This document shows positions 5,268 to 5,268 of a stretch of DNA of 5,268 nt, in pieces (position 1 is the stretch's first letter; each line of letters starts with the position of its first letter). A program made the position numbers and the translations under genes. Below the pieces are notes generated by a model, which was not told the DNA's origin, searched no databases, and saw only the letters and a list, made by a program, of their open reading frames with translations. The stretch comes from Clostridiales bacterium (GTDB lineage: Bacteria; Bacillota; Clostridia; Christensenellales; Borkfalkiaceae): the NCBI GenBank assembly GCA_021635425.1, contig JAJWOJ010000166.1:1-5268 (forward strand), in the 5' to 3' direction.

Positions 5268-5268
5268 T

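Overview
All genes in this window lie on the minus strand, so transcription runs from high to low coordinates. The content suggests a Firmicutes, probably an uncultured gut-type Clostridia. The signs are a PLP lyase of the YnbB/aluminium-resistance family, a CpsB/YwqE-type PHP phosphatase, a SpoVT/AbrB-fold regulator, purine-rich Shine-Dalgarno sites, consensus sigma-A promoters and U-tailed hairpin terminators. This placement is an inference. No phage, insertion sequence, CRISPR array or plasmid gene is visible, and no gap between genes exceeds 200 bases.

In order of transcription: (i) 5268-4465 holds the possible tail of an upstream gene, then a PHP-family tyrosine-protein phosphatase (CpsB/YwqE type) ending at a textbook terminator. 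(ii) 4429-1754 is a self-contained operon. It has a strong promoter, a leader with a 17-codon mini-ORF and an 8-bp hairpin, an AbrB-like regulator, a PLP lyase of the methionine gamma-lyase/YnbB family, an EamA (DMT) transporter, and a 12-bp-stem terminator. The start sites of the lyase and the transporter sit 12 and 14 bases after the preceding stop codons, with Shine-Dalgarno sites overlapping those stops. (iii) 1709-388 is a single amidohydrolase gene with a complete binuclear metal site. Its perfect-consensus promoter is so close to the ATG that the mRNA should be leaderless. (iv) 279-38 is a tRNA-Ser(GCU) gene with its own promoter, a 50-base leader and a large hairpin terminator.

The operon in (ii) reads as a regulated amino-acid catabolism and transport unit: the PLP enzyme acts on a (probably sulfur-containing) amino acid, the DMT carrier moves a substrate or product, and the small AbrB-fold protein is a likely local regulator. 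The ligand and direction of transport cannot be read from sequence.

The genes belong to known families; the unusual signals are in the RNA and control regions. They are the leaderless amidohydrolase promoter, a near-leaderless mini-ORF ahead of the AbrB gene, and a 10-base complementarity between the tRNA-Ser T arm and the loop of its own terminator. I found no convincing new defence or mobile system.
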